Assembly (NCBI GenBank): GCA_009744235.1
Contig: WPHV01000003.1
Coordinates: 310,001 to 374,000 of the forward strand
DNA from: Gillisella vitis
Lineage (GTDB): Bacteria; Pseudomonadota; Alphaproteobacteria; Rhizobiales; Rhizobiaceae
DNA length: 64,000 nucleotides
Reading direction: 5' to 3'
Made by a program: the position numbers and the translations under genes. Shown here piece after piece: positions 17,802-25,990 of the stretch (positions are counted from its first letter, which is position 1; the number at the start of each line of letters is the position of its first letter). The notes under the pieces are model-generated. The model was not told where the DNA came from. It searched no databases and saw only the letters and a program-made list of their open reading frames with translations.

Positions 17802-18875
17802 TTACTTCGGCAGCTTGTCGTCCACGCCTTCGACGTAGAAGTTCATGCCGAGCAGCGTCTTGTCATCGGCCTTTTCACCAGCCTTCAACCAAGCCGTGCC
17901 GTCCTGCTTGTTGACAGGACCGGTGAAGGGATGCAATTCACCGGACTTGATCTTGGCTTCGGTTTCCTCGGCCAGTTTCTTCACATCGTCTGGCATGTTG
18001 GTGTAGGGCGCCATGGTCAGGATGCCGTCCTTCAGGCCGTCGAAGCTCTGTTCAGAGGTCCATTTGCCGTCCAGCAGGGCCTGGGTGCGCTTGATGTAAT
18101 AAGCGCCCCAGGTGTCCTTGATGGCGGTCAGCTGCGAGGTCGGGCCAGCGGCGATCATGTCGGAGGCCTGGCCGAACGCCTTGATGCCGCGCTCCTGAGC
18201 GATCTGCATCGGGGCGGTGGTGTCGGTGTGCTGGGTCAGGATATCGACGCCCTGGTCCAGCAGCGCTTTAGCTGCATCGGCTTCCTTGCCAGGGTCGAAC
18301 CAGGTGTTGACCCAGATGACCTTCATCTTGAAATTCGGATTGACGGATTTCGCACCCTGCTCAAAGGCATTGATGCCCATGACAACTTCAGGGATAGGGA
18401 AGGAGGCGATGTAACCAGCGTCACCCTTCTTCGACATCTTGCCGGCAATCACGCCGGAAATGTAACGGCCTTCGTAAAAGCGCGAATTGTAGGTCGCAAC
18501 ATTTTCAGCCGATTTGAAGCCAGTTGCGTGCTCGAATTTCACCTTGGGGAATTTCTTGGCGACCTTGACGGTGGCATCCATGAAACCGAAGGAGGTGGTG
18601 AAGATCAGCTTGCAGTCTTCGCGGGCCAGACGCTCGATAGCGCGTTCGGCATCCGGTCCTTCAGGCACGTTTTCAAGGAAAGGCGTGTCGATCTTGTCGC
18701 CGAAATGCTTCTGCAATTCCTGACGGCCCAGCTCGTGAGCCTGGGTCCAACCGCCATCGGTTTTGCTGCCAACATAAACGAAGCAGATCTTGGTCTTGTC
18801 GGCGGCGCTGGCGCTACCGGCAACGGAAAGCATCGTGGCGACGGAGGCCGCAAATGCGAGTGCGAGTTTTTTCAT
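17802..18875 (-). CDS. BMP family ABC transporter substrate-binding protein (nucleoside-type)
   Basis: About 357 aa from ATG 18875, behind AGGGGAT. A signal peptide (KKLALAFAASVATMLSVAGSASA) is followed by the Bmp/PnrA fold: KICFVYVGSKTDGGWTQAHELGR near the N-terminus, then FTTSFGFMD and HTDTTAPMQIAQ. Family members (PnrA, NupN/BmpA) bind purine or other nucleosides. It is the last gene of an operon with an ATPase and two permeases of the matching type. The substrate is inferred from family only. Confidence 0.9.
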   Translation of the reverse strand: MKKLALAFAASVATMLSVAGSASAADKTKICFVYVGSKTDGGWTQAHELGRQELQKHFGDKIDTPFLENVPEGPDAERAIERLAREDCKLIFTTSFGFMDATVKVAKKFPKVKFEHATGFKSAENVATYNSRFYEGRYISGVIAGKMSKKGDAGYIASFPIPEVVMGINAFEQGAKSVNPNFKMKVIWVNTWFDPGKEADAAKALLDQGVDILTQHTDTTAPMQIAQERGIKAFGQASDMIAAGPTSQLTAIKDTWGAYYIKRTQALLDGKWTSEQSFDGLKDGILTMAPYTNMPDDVKKLAEETEAKIKSGELHPFTGPVNKQDGTAWLKAGEKADDKTLLGMNFYVEGVDDKLPK

Positions 18876-18911
18876 AATATCCCCTGATTGCATGAGAGTG
18901 AAGATGATGGG

Positions 18912-19829
18912 TCAGCGATCTGGAACGAAAGGCTTTCCCAGAGAAGCGGGCGTATTGATCAGCGTTGTGCGCCGATTATGCGAAATCGCGATCAAAACGA
19001 CAATGGTGGCAGCATAAGGAAGTGCTGATAAAAACTGCGATGGCAATCCGATACCGAACGCCTGCGCATGTAGCTGGCCAATGGTGACCGCCCCGAACAG
19101 ATAGCCGCCCGCCAGAACGCGCCCCGGCCGCCAGGAGGCAAACACCACCAGCGCCAGCGCGATCCAGCCGCGCCCGGCCGACATGTTTTCCACCCATTGC
19201 GGCGTATAGACCAGCGACAATTGCGCCCCGGCCAGACCGGAACAGGCACCGCCGAACATCACCGCCAGATAGCGGGTGCGGATAACTTTCAGCCCCAATG
19301 TATGGGCGGAGGCCGGACTATCGCCCACCGCCCGCAGCATCAGCCCGGCCCGACTTTTGAACAGGAACCAGTGGACGCCGATAACGAGGACAATCGCCAG
19401 ATAGAAGATCAGATCCTGCCGGAACAGAAGAGAGCCGATGACGGGAATATCCGACAGCAGCGGAAATTCGATGGCCTGAAGCTTGACGCCAGGCTTGCCG
19501 ACAAAACTCTCGCCCAACTGGCCGGAGACGCCAAGCCCCAGAATGGTCAGCGCCAGCCCGGTCGCAACCTGGTTGGTGACCAGCGTCAGCGTCAGAAACC
19601 CAAATAGCAGGGAAAACCCCGCCCCGGCGACAATGCCCGCTACCACGCCCAGAAGCGGTGACCCGGTAGAATAGGCGCATGCGAAGGCGGCGACCGCCCC
19701 CATGACCATCATGCCTTCGACGCCGAGATTGAGCACACCGGCGCGCTCAGTGACAAGCTCGCCAAGAGCGGCGATAACCAGCGGCGTCGAGGCAGTGATA
19801 ACCGTCAGGAGAATGGCTTCGAGGATCAT
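18912..19829 (-). CDS. BMP-type ABC transporter permease (NupQ-like)
   Basis: 305 aa and very hydrophobic, with some 8-10 membrane segments. It matches the branched-chain amino acid / ribose-type permease family (BPD_transp_2), with ERAGVLNLGVEGMMVMGAV near the N-terminus and GWIALALVVFASWRPG near the C-terminus. It pairs with the upstream permease; the two genes overlap by 4 nt. It is 36 nt from the binding-protein gene. Confidence 0.9.
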   Translation of the reverse strand: MILEAILLTVITASTPLVIAALGELVTERAGVLNLGVEGMMVMGAVAAFACAYSTGSPLLGVVAGIVAGAGFSLLFGFLTLTLVTNQVATGLALTILGLGVSGQLGESFVGKPGVKLQAIEFPLLSDIPVIGSLLFRQDLIFYLAIVLVIGVHWFLFKSRAGLMLRAVGDSPASAHTLGLKVIRTRYLAVMFGGACSGLAGAQLSLVYTPQWVENMSAGRGWIALALVVFASWRPGRVLAGGYLFGAVTIGQLHAQAFGIGLPSQFLSALPYAATIVVLIAISHNRRTTLINTPASLGKPFVPDR

Positions 19830-20923
19830 TTCGCACCCTCTGCCACGGAAGAGCGGGTTTTGGAGAACACCAGACGAACCTTGTAATAGATCAATGTGTC
19901 GCAGGAGAGCACGAAAAACAGCAACAGGCCCTGAAACACCCGCGCCACCTTATCCGAAACGCCGATCGCCAGCTGCGCGCCCTCGCCGCCCAGATAGGTC
20001 AGCGCCAGAACCAAACCGGCAACAATGATCCCAAGCGGATTGAGCCTGCCCAGAAAGGCGACAATAATCGCCGTAAATCCGTAGCCCGGTGAAATCGACG
20101 GCTGCAAGTGATTGATCGACCCAGAAACCTCCGAAATCCCGGCAAGACCGGCCAGCGCGCCGGAAAACAGCATGGAAAACCACACCATGCCCCTGGAGGA
20201 AAACCCGGCAAACCGCCCTGCCCGTTCCGACTGGCCAAGCACGACGATTTCAAAGCCCTTCAGCGTATAGCGCATCATCAACCAAACGCCGACAGCCGCA
20301 ATCAGGGCAAAGACAAAGCCCCAATGGGCGCGTCCTGATTCTTCCCAGATGGCAGGCAGAATGCCCTCCGTGACGAATTCACGCGTCTGGGGAAAATTGA
20401 AGCCTTGCGGGTCACGCCACGGGCCGCGCACCAGATAATCCAGAATGAACTGAGCAATATAGACCAGCATCAGGCTGGTGAGAATTTCATTGGTGTTGAA
20501 GCGGGTTTTCAGCAGGGCCGGGATGGCGGCGTAGAGCGCACCGCCAACCATGCCCATCACCATCATTAGCGGCAAAAGCAGCGGTGATTGCCATTCGTAA
20601 AAGATCACCGGAATGATCGATCCGCAAATCGCCCCGACCGTGAACTGGCCTTCCGCGCCAATATTCCAATTGTTCGAGCGATAACAGACCGACAGGCCAA
20701 CGGCGATCAGGATCAGTGGCCCGGCCTTGATCGCCAGCTCATGCAGCGACCAGATCTCGGTGAGCGGCGCGATGAAGAAGCTGTAAAGCGCAAAAAACGG
20801 GTCCTTGCCCAGGGCTGTAAACATCAACCCGCCGAACAGCAGCGTCAAAGCCAGCGCCAGCAGGGGCGAAACCAGCGTAAACAGTCCGGACGCGCGGGCG
20901 CGTTTTTCCAGTTCAATGCGCAT
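19826..20923 (-). CDS. BMP-type ABC transporter permease (NupP-like)
   Basis: About 365 aa from ATG 20923, which has GGAGA 6-8 nt upstream and lies inside the 3' end of the ATPase gene; the frame extends to 20941. It has 8-9 hydrophobic segments and the BPD_transp_2 signature (NNWNIGAEGQFTVGAICGS, then GYGFTAIIVAFLGRLNPLG). It is the longer of the two permeases, as is usual for this transporter class. Confidence 0.9.
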   Translation of the reverse strand: MRIELEKRARASGLFTLVSPLLALALTLLFGGLMFTALGKDPFFALYSFFIAPLTEIWSLHELAIKAGPLILIAVGLSVCYRSNNWNIGAEGQFTVGAICGSIIPVIFYEWQSPLLLPLMMVMGMVGGALYAAIPALLKTRFNTNEILTSLMLVYIAQFILDYLVRGPWRDPQGFNFPQTREFVTEGILPAIWEESGRAHWGFVFALIAAVGVWLMMRYTLKGFEIVVLGQSERAGRFAGFSSRGMVWFSMLFSGALAGLAGISEVSGSINHLQPSISPGYGFTAIIVAFLGRLNPLGIIVAGLVLALTYLGGEGAQLAIGVSDKVARVFQGLLLFFVLSCDTLIYYKVRLVFSKTRSSVAEGAK

Positions 20924-22475
20924 CGGCGCTCTCCAGACCATGCAAGCCGCCCATCAACAACCCGATCTTCTCGCGGTTCATCACGCCGCTTGGATAGACT
21001 TTCGACAGCCTGCCTTCCGAAATCGCCGCAATCGACGTCGAGACTTCGAAAATCTCGTCCAGATCCTGGCTGATGATCACCACAGCCGAGCCTTGCGCCG
21101 CAAGATCGATCAGAGCCTGGCGAATGCGGCTGGCCGCACCCGCATCCACACCCCAGGTTGGCTGGTTGACGACCAGCACCGCCGGTTTGCGGTCCAGTTC
21201 ACGCCCAACAATGAATTTTTGCAGGTTGCCGCCCGAAAGCGATCCGGCAACCGGGTCCTCGCCACTCTTGCGCACATCCATCGCCTCGCAAATCTGCCGG
21301 GTGGACGCCTTGATGGCACGATGACGGATCATTCCGAACAGTCCGGAAACATAGCGACCACGATCCGACCCATGCCGCGCCAACAGCAGATTATCCGACA
21401 GCGAAAGGCCGGTAACAGCCGCATGACCATGGCGCTCTTCCGGCACAAACCCCGCGCCGATCAACCGGCGCCGGTTGATGCCGAAACGCCCGACCGGTTG
21501 GCCGCAGAGCTGAATAGCCTGATGGTCACGCACGGTATATTCGCCGGACAGCACATCGAACAATTCGCTCTGGCCATTACCAGCCACGCCCGCCAGACCG
21601 AGAATTTCACCGGCACGCACATTCAGCGACACATCCTTCAGTGCCATGGAAAATGGTGTCCGCGCATCGACGCTGAGATGGGTGACCGTGAGCAGGTCCG
21701 CACCAACAGGAGCCGCACTATCCGGCGTAACACCCACCACTTCGGCACCAACCATCATTCGCGCCAACGTGGCCGGGGTTTCTTGGCGTGGATCGCAGGT
21801 CCCTGTCACCTTACCGTGGCGCAGAACCGTGGCACGATCGCAAATGCGCTGCACTTCTTCCAACCGGTGGCTGATATAGAGCACCGAACGCCCTTCGGCC
21901 CGCAGTTTTTCCAGCGTTTCGAACAGCTTGTCGGCCTCCTGCGGGGTCAGCACCGAGGTCGGCTCATCGAGAATGATCAGTTTCGGATTTTGCAACAATG
22001 CGCGGACGATTTCGATCCGCTGGCGCTCGCCCACCGACAGATCGGCCACATGGGCCGAAGGATCGAGCGGCAAACCGTAAGACAACGATAACGTCCGCGC
22101 CTGTTCGGAGATTTCGCCAATCGACACCGAGCGATCCAGGGACAAGGCGATGTTTTCAGCCACCGTCAGCGCTTCAAACAGCGAAAAATGCTGGAAGACC
22201 ATGCCGATGCCAAGGCGGCGGGCCTCCGCTGGAGAAGCGACATCGACGGGACCTTGATGATCCCAATGGATCTCGCCAGCGCTTGGCGTCAGCACACCAA
22301 ACAACATTTTGACAAGTGTGGATTTGCCCGCGCCGTTTTCCCCCAGCAGGGCATGGATTTCGCCGGGAAGAATGTCGAGATCAATACCATCGCAGGCGGC
22401 AAATGTGCCGAATCGCTTCGTCAGGCTGCGAACCGAAAGCAGCGGAGATGGCGCTACTTCTTTGCTATGCGACAC
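20913..22475 (-). CDS. BMP-type ABC transporter ATP-binding protein (two fused ATPase domains)
   Basis: About 520 aa from GTG 22475, preceded by AAGGGGG at ideal spacing; the frame to 22520 is untranslated leader. Two ABC domains are in tandem. The first has Walker A GENGAGKST and signature LSVGERQR with Walker B LIILDEPTSVL. The second has a degenerate Walker A (GVAGNGQSE) and signature LSGGNLQK with Walker B VLVVNQPTWGVD. This asymmetry is normal for the RbsA/MglA/NupO class. It is the first gene of the operon. Confidence 0.92.
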   Translation of the reverse strand: MSHSKEVAPSPLLSVRSLTKRFGTFAACDGIDLDILPGEIHALLGENGAGKSTLVKMLFGVLTPSAGEIHWDHQGPVDVASPAEARRLGIGMVFQHFSLFEALTVAENIALSLDRSVSIGEISEQARTLSLSYGLPLDPSAHVADLSVGERQRIEIVRALLQNPKLIILDEPTSVLTPQEADKLFETLEKLRAEGRSVLYISHRLEEVQRICDRATVLRHGKVTGTCDPRQETPATLARMMVGAEVVGVTPDSAAPVGADLLTVTHLSVDARTPFSMALKDVSLNVRAGEILGLAGVAGNGQSELFDVLSGEYTVRDHQAIQLCGQPVGRFGINRRRLIGAGFVPEERHGHAAVTGLSLSDNLLLARHGSDRGRYVSGLFGMIRHRAIKASTRQICEAMDVRKSGEDPVAGSLSGGNLQKFIVGRELDRKPAVLVVNQPTWGVDAGAASRIRQALIDLAAQGSAVVIISQDLDEIFEVSTSIAAISEGRLSKVYPSGVMNREKIGLLMGGLHGLESADAH

Positions 22476-22680
22476 TCGACCCCCTTGCTCCGCCTCGGTC
22501 GGGACGAACATCCACAACAAGGAGACGAAACGGATACCTAAACCATTTCAACACCTTCACACCATAGAACAGCGTGAAGAACAGATTGCTGAATGTATTG
22601 ATACCGGTTTTATTGCCGCTTACAACTACCGGAAAGGTTATTTTTTGGGTCTTGCCCGTTTTTAAGGCAGGGCATTGTTT

Positions 22681-23406
22681 TCAACTACGGCCAAGCAACG
22701 GAAAAGCCTGGAGAATTCCACCAATCACATAGAGGTAAATGCCACTGATAATGAAGGGGATGACCAGGAAAGACGGCGTTTGGAAGTGCATCAGCAAGGC
22801 CGCGCCCCCCAGTCCGCACCACAGGAAAAACACCGCCAGATTAAGCGGTCTCAGCCGTTTGACCCGGACGGGATGCAGGAAGCTGATCGGCAGGAAGGTG
22901 AGCGCCACGGAAATGCCGACCACGATCATCGCTGTCGTCGCCGATGCATCGATGACGAACAGGGTGAAAACGATCATATTCCACACCACCGGAAAGCCGG
23001 AGAAGAAATATTCGTCGGTCTTCATGCCCATATCGGCATAGTAGATAGCGCTGGACACCACGATCATTCCGGCAGCGACGAAGGACCAGGGCTGGCCGAT
23101 CATACCGCTCTGATAAAGCGCAAACGCAGGAAGCAGGACATAAGTGACATAATCGATAATGTTATCGAGCGTATCGCCTGACCAATTGGGCAGGACCTCC
23201 TTGACCTTGACCTTGCGGGCAATCGGCCCATCAATGCCGTCCACGGCCAGCGCCAGGCCAAGCCACCAGAACATATCGACAAAACGATGCTCTGCGGCGG
23301 CCACGACCCCCAGAAAGGCCAGGAACGAGCCGGAGGCTGTCAGAATATGCACGGAAAACGCGCGCATCTCTGCATAGGGTACGCGCTTATAGTTGAAAAT
23401 CTTCAT
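22681..23406 (-). CDS. pcs: Phosphatidylcholine synthase Pcs
   Basis: 241 aa from ATG 23406 (MKIFNYKRVPYAEMRAF...); the frame extends to 23478 without support. The CDP-alcohol phosphotransferase motif has the Pcs-specific spacing DG-x2-AR-x12-G-x3-D-x3-D, seen here as DGPIAR, then 12 residues, then GDTLDNIID. About eight membrane segments surround it. It condenses CDP-diacylglycerol with choline to phosphatidylcholine in the inner membrane, a pathway typical of Rhizobiaceae and important for host interaction. It is divergent from the UbiH-like gene. Confidence 0.95.
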   Translation of the reverse strand: MKIFNYKRVPYAEMRAFSVHILTASGSFLAFLGVVAAAEHRFVDMFWWLGLALAVDGIDGPIARKVKVKEVLPNWSGDTLDNIIDYVTYVLLPAFALYQSGMIGQPWSFVAAGMIVVSSAIYYADMGMKTDEYFFSGFPVVWNMIVFTLFVIDASATTAMIVVGISVALTFLPISFLHPVRVKRLRPLNLAVFFLWCGLGGAALLMHFQTPSFLVIPFIISGIYLYVIGGILQAFPLLGRS

Positions 23407-23602
23407 AATCCGCCGGTAGAAACCCCTTTGATTGGTTGGGGGATATTCTCCGAATCTGCCCCAAATGCAACCTTTCATCCAGGCTTTACCCGTTTTCCAG
23501 CACCACGCCGCGACATATCGTCATTCGGTTGCGACACACAAGCCCATGGATTTTCAGCGTCAGACACCCTATTTTGCAGATGAATGCATGAAGGAGCAGA
23601 CG

Positions 23603-24811
23603 ATGGAAACGGTCGATGTCACGGTAATTGGCGCGGGTCTGGCTGGGTCGGTCGCGGCGCTGACGCTGGCACGGCGCGGGCGCAAGGTAACGTTGGTTGC
23701 CGGGGATACCCGCCCGAAAGATCGCCGCACCACGGCGCTGATGGATCAATCGATCCGCTTCCTTGACCGTCTCGGCCTGTGGGAAGACCTCAAATCCCAA
23801 GGCGAAGCGCTTTCGACCATGCAGATCATCGATGGCACCCAGCGACTGCTGCGCGCGCCGCCTGTCGCCTTTCGCAGTTCTGAAATCGGGCTGACCGCCT
23901 TCGGCTATAATTTTGAAAATCGCGATCTTCTCGATGTGTTCGACGCTGCCCTGGCGCGAGAACCCAATCTTACCATTTTGCATCAACAAGCCGCCTCGAT
24001 TGATTTTACGACCGACACTGCTCGCGTAACGCTTGCCGATAACACTGTTATCGAATGCGATCTGGTGGTCGGTGCCGATGGCCGGCACTCGATGACGCGC
24101 GGCGCGGCGGATGTGGCGGTGCGGACCTGGTCCTATCCGCAAACGGCCGTGGTGCTGAATTTCACCCATGCCCTGCCCCACAACAATGTCTCGACCGAAT
24201 TTCACACCGAAACCGGGCCGTTCACTCAGGTGCCGCTCAAAGGCAACCGTTCCAGCCTGGTCTGGGTGGTCGAGCCTGCGGAAGCGGAGCGGCTGACATC
24301 CTTGCCGCTCGAAGAGCTCAGCGCTCTGGTCGAAGCACGCATGCAGTCCCTACTGGGGCAAGTCACAGTCGAGGCACCGGCCCAGGCGTGGCCGCTTTCG
24401 GGCATGAGCGCCAACCGCTACGGAAAGGGCCGCGCCGTTTTCATCGGTGAGGCGGCGCATGCCTTCCCGCCCATCGGCGCGCAGGGCCTCAATCTCAGCC
24501 TGCGCGACATCATGGCCCTTGAAGATCTTGTCGGGCATGAGCCGCAAAAGCCACTCGGCGCAACACTTGGCGACCGATTCGACCGCCGCCGCAAGGTGGA
24601 TGTCTGGAGCCGCACTGCCAGCGTCGATCTTCTGAACCGCTCGCTGCTGTCGTCCTTCCTGCCGGTGCAAATGGTGCGCGCCGCCGGTATTCACCTTCTC
24701 TCAAACCTGTCACCCCTGCGCCATTTTGCCATGCGCGAGGGCGTCGCACCGGGCCGTGGTTTCGGCGCATTTCCGCAAATGATCCGCGACAAGCTGAAGT
24801 CGCGATTCTGA
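23603..24811 (+). CDS. UbiH/UbiF/VisC family FAD-dependent monooxygenase
   Basis: 402 aa. ATG 23603 has AAGGAG exactly 6 nt upstream; the frame reaches back to 23432. Rossmann GxGxxG is VIGAGLAGSVAAL at the N-terminus, the DG motif is VVGADGRHS near 150, and the second FAD motif is GEAAHAFPPIGAQGLNLSLRD near 280. This is the UbiH/COQ6 group that hydroxylates the ubiquinone ring or similar aromatics. Which ring position it would modify cannot be told, as alphaproteobacterial ubiquinone hydroxylases (UbiL, UbiM and others) are close relatives. Confidence 0.85.
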   Translation: METVDVTVIGAGLAGSVAALTLARRGRKVTLVAGDTRPKDRRTTALMDQSIRFLDRLGLWEDLKSQGEALSTMQIIDGTQRLLRAPPVAFRSSEIGLTAFGYNFENRDLLDVFDAALAREPNLTILHQQAASIDFTTDTARVTLADNTVIECDLVVGADGRHSMTRGAADVAVRTWSYPQTAVVLNFTHALPHNNVSTEFHTETGPFTQVPLKGNRSSLVWVVEPAEAERLTSLPLEELSALVEARMQSLLGQVTVEAPAQAWPLSGMSANRYGKGRAVFIGEAAHAFPPIGAQGLNLSLRDIMALEDLVGHEPQKPLGATLGDRFDRRRKVDVWSRTASVDLLNRSLLSSFLPVQMVRAAGIHLLSNLSPLRHFAMREGVAPGRGFGAFPQMIRDKLKSRF

Positions 24812-24835
24812 GATCAGGCTTGATGGACCGAAAAC

Positions 24836-25582
24836 TTATCCGATCCGCGACAAGATCGGAAAGCTCTGCTGAAACCAGATCGCCAGATCGGACACAAAAC
24901 CGAAGATGAAGGCAAGCCCGGTTGCGACCAGCAGCAACCCCATGAGCTTTTCCACAAGGCCGAGATGGCGGCGAAACCGGGTAAGAAACCGCATGAAAGC
25001 CCCTGAAAAGCCAGCGGCGATCCAAAAGGGAATGGCAAGCCCCAGCGAATAGACCGCCAGCAGCACCGCCCCCTGTCCGACCGTGTCACGGGCTGCGGCG
25101 ACCGCGAGAATAGCACCCAGTACCGGGCCGATGCAGGGCGTCCAACCGAAGGCAAAGGCCAGCCCCATCACATAGGCCCCTGTCAGGGTCGCAGGCTTGC
25201 CGCCACCTGAAAAGCGCATTTCGCGGGCCAGCAGGCCAATGCGAAACAACCCCAAAAAATTCAGCCCCATGATGATGATGATCAAGCCACCGATCTTCGA
25301 CAGCAGATCGAGATGCTGACGCAACATCATACCGATGGAGGAAGCACCTGCCCCGAGCGCCACAAAGACGGTGGCAAAGCCCAGGGTGAAACACAGCGCC
25401 GAAAAAATCACCGCCGAGCGCGCCCGCCGGTCAACCGCCACCGCCTCACCGCGAAACTGCTCGACGCTGACCCCCGCCATATAGCAGAGGTAAGGCGGCA
25501 CCAGCGGCAAAACACAGGGCGAGAGAAAGGACAGCGTCCCGGCCACAAGCGCCGTCAGAAATGGAATTTCAGCAATCGTCAC
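24836..25582 (-). CDS. CcdA-like cytochrome c biogenesis / thiol-disulfide transmembrane protein
   Basis: 248 aa with six membrane segments and the CcdA/DsbD-core pattern: FLSPCVLPLVPPYLCYMAG near residue 18 and FGWTPCIGPVLGAIL near 135. The two cysteines (SPCVLP and TPCIGP) are the redox pair that passes electrons from cytoplasmic thioredoxin to periplasmic partners for haem-ligating apocytochrome c. Length and lack of a thioredoxin domain match CcdA rather than DsbD. It converges with the UbiH-like gene. Confidence 0.9.
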   Translation of the reverse strand: MTIAEIPFLTALVAGTLSFLSPCVLPLVPPYLCYMAGVSVEQFRGEAVAVDRRARSAVIFSALCFTLGFATVFVALGAGASSIGMMLRQHLDLLSKIGGLIIIIMGLNFLGLFRIGLLAREMRFSGGGKPATLTGAYVMGLAFAFGWTPCIGPVLGAILAVAAARDTVGQGAVLLAVYSLGLAIPFWIAAGFSGAFMRFLTRFRRHLGLVEKLMGLLLVATGLAFIFGFVSDLAIWFQQSFPILSRIG

Positions 25583-25710
25583 AATGTCCTCACCGCCCGG
25601 TATCTATTTTAATCGGTGTGGTAGCCCCGATGGCAATGACGTGCCAATCACCTTTTTGCCAAAGCCATAAAAACCTCTGGTGAAAATGTGAAAAAAGCTG
25701 TTTTTTTGGG

Positions 25711-25739
25711 TTGACCGAAAACACCGCCCTGCATATGGT
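25711..25739 (+). promoter_or_regulatory. Candidate sigma-70-type promoter of tRNA-Lys
   Basis: TTGACC at 25711-25716 and TATGGT at 25734-25739 are separated by 17 bp and lie about 37 bp upstream of the mature tRNA 5' end. Spacing and -35 are good; the -10 is a moderate match. Confidence 0.5.
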
Positions 25740-25775
25740 CCGCGCACTTCCAGAGGGGCAGTTGCTCCGCTTCGG

Positions 25776-25851
25776 GAGCGCGTAGCTCAGCCGGTAGAGC
25801 AACTGACTTTTAATCAGTAGGTCCAGGGTTCGAATCCCTGCGCGCTCACCA
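25776..25851 (+). tRNA. tRNA-Lys (anticodon UUU)
   Basis: A complete cloverleaf of 76 nt including the encoded CCA. The acceptor stem GAGCGCG pairs with CGCGCTC, the D arm is GCTCAGCCGGTAGAGC, the anticodon stem ACTGA/TCAGT encloses loop CTTTTAA (anticodon TTT at 25809-25811), and the T arm is CAGGG-TTCGAAT-CCCTG. The discriminator base is A. Confidence 0.98.
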
Positions 25852-25990
25852 CTTTCCCAGAAGATGTCAGCTTATCATTTTACCGCATGGTGCGTTCAAA
25901 ACTTGCCTGCCACCTCGCTACAGTACGTGAGTACCGGAAGCGCAGAAATTGCCATTTGCAAACGGCCAGCGGCGATTATTGGTTAGACTG

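Noticed and set aside
17344..17838. Plus-strand frame opposite the pentapeptide-repeat gene
   Set aside because: Its apparent repeats are the reverse-strand echo of the pentapeptide DNA period; the minus-strand frame has the proper ribosome-binding site and A(N)LSG pattern.
22642..22680. Hairpin TGCCC/GGGCA after pcs as a terminator
   Set aside because: Five-bp stem, large loop, and no T-run on the relevant strand.
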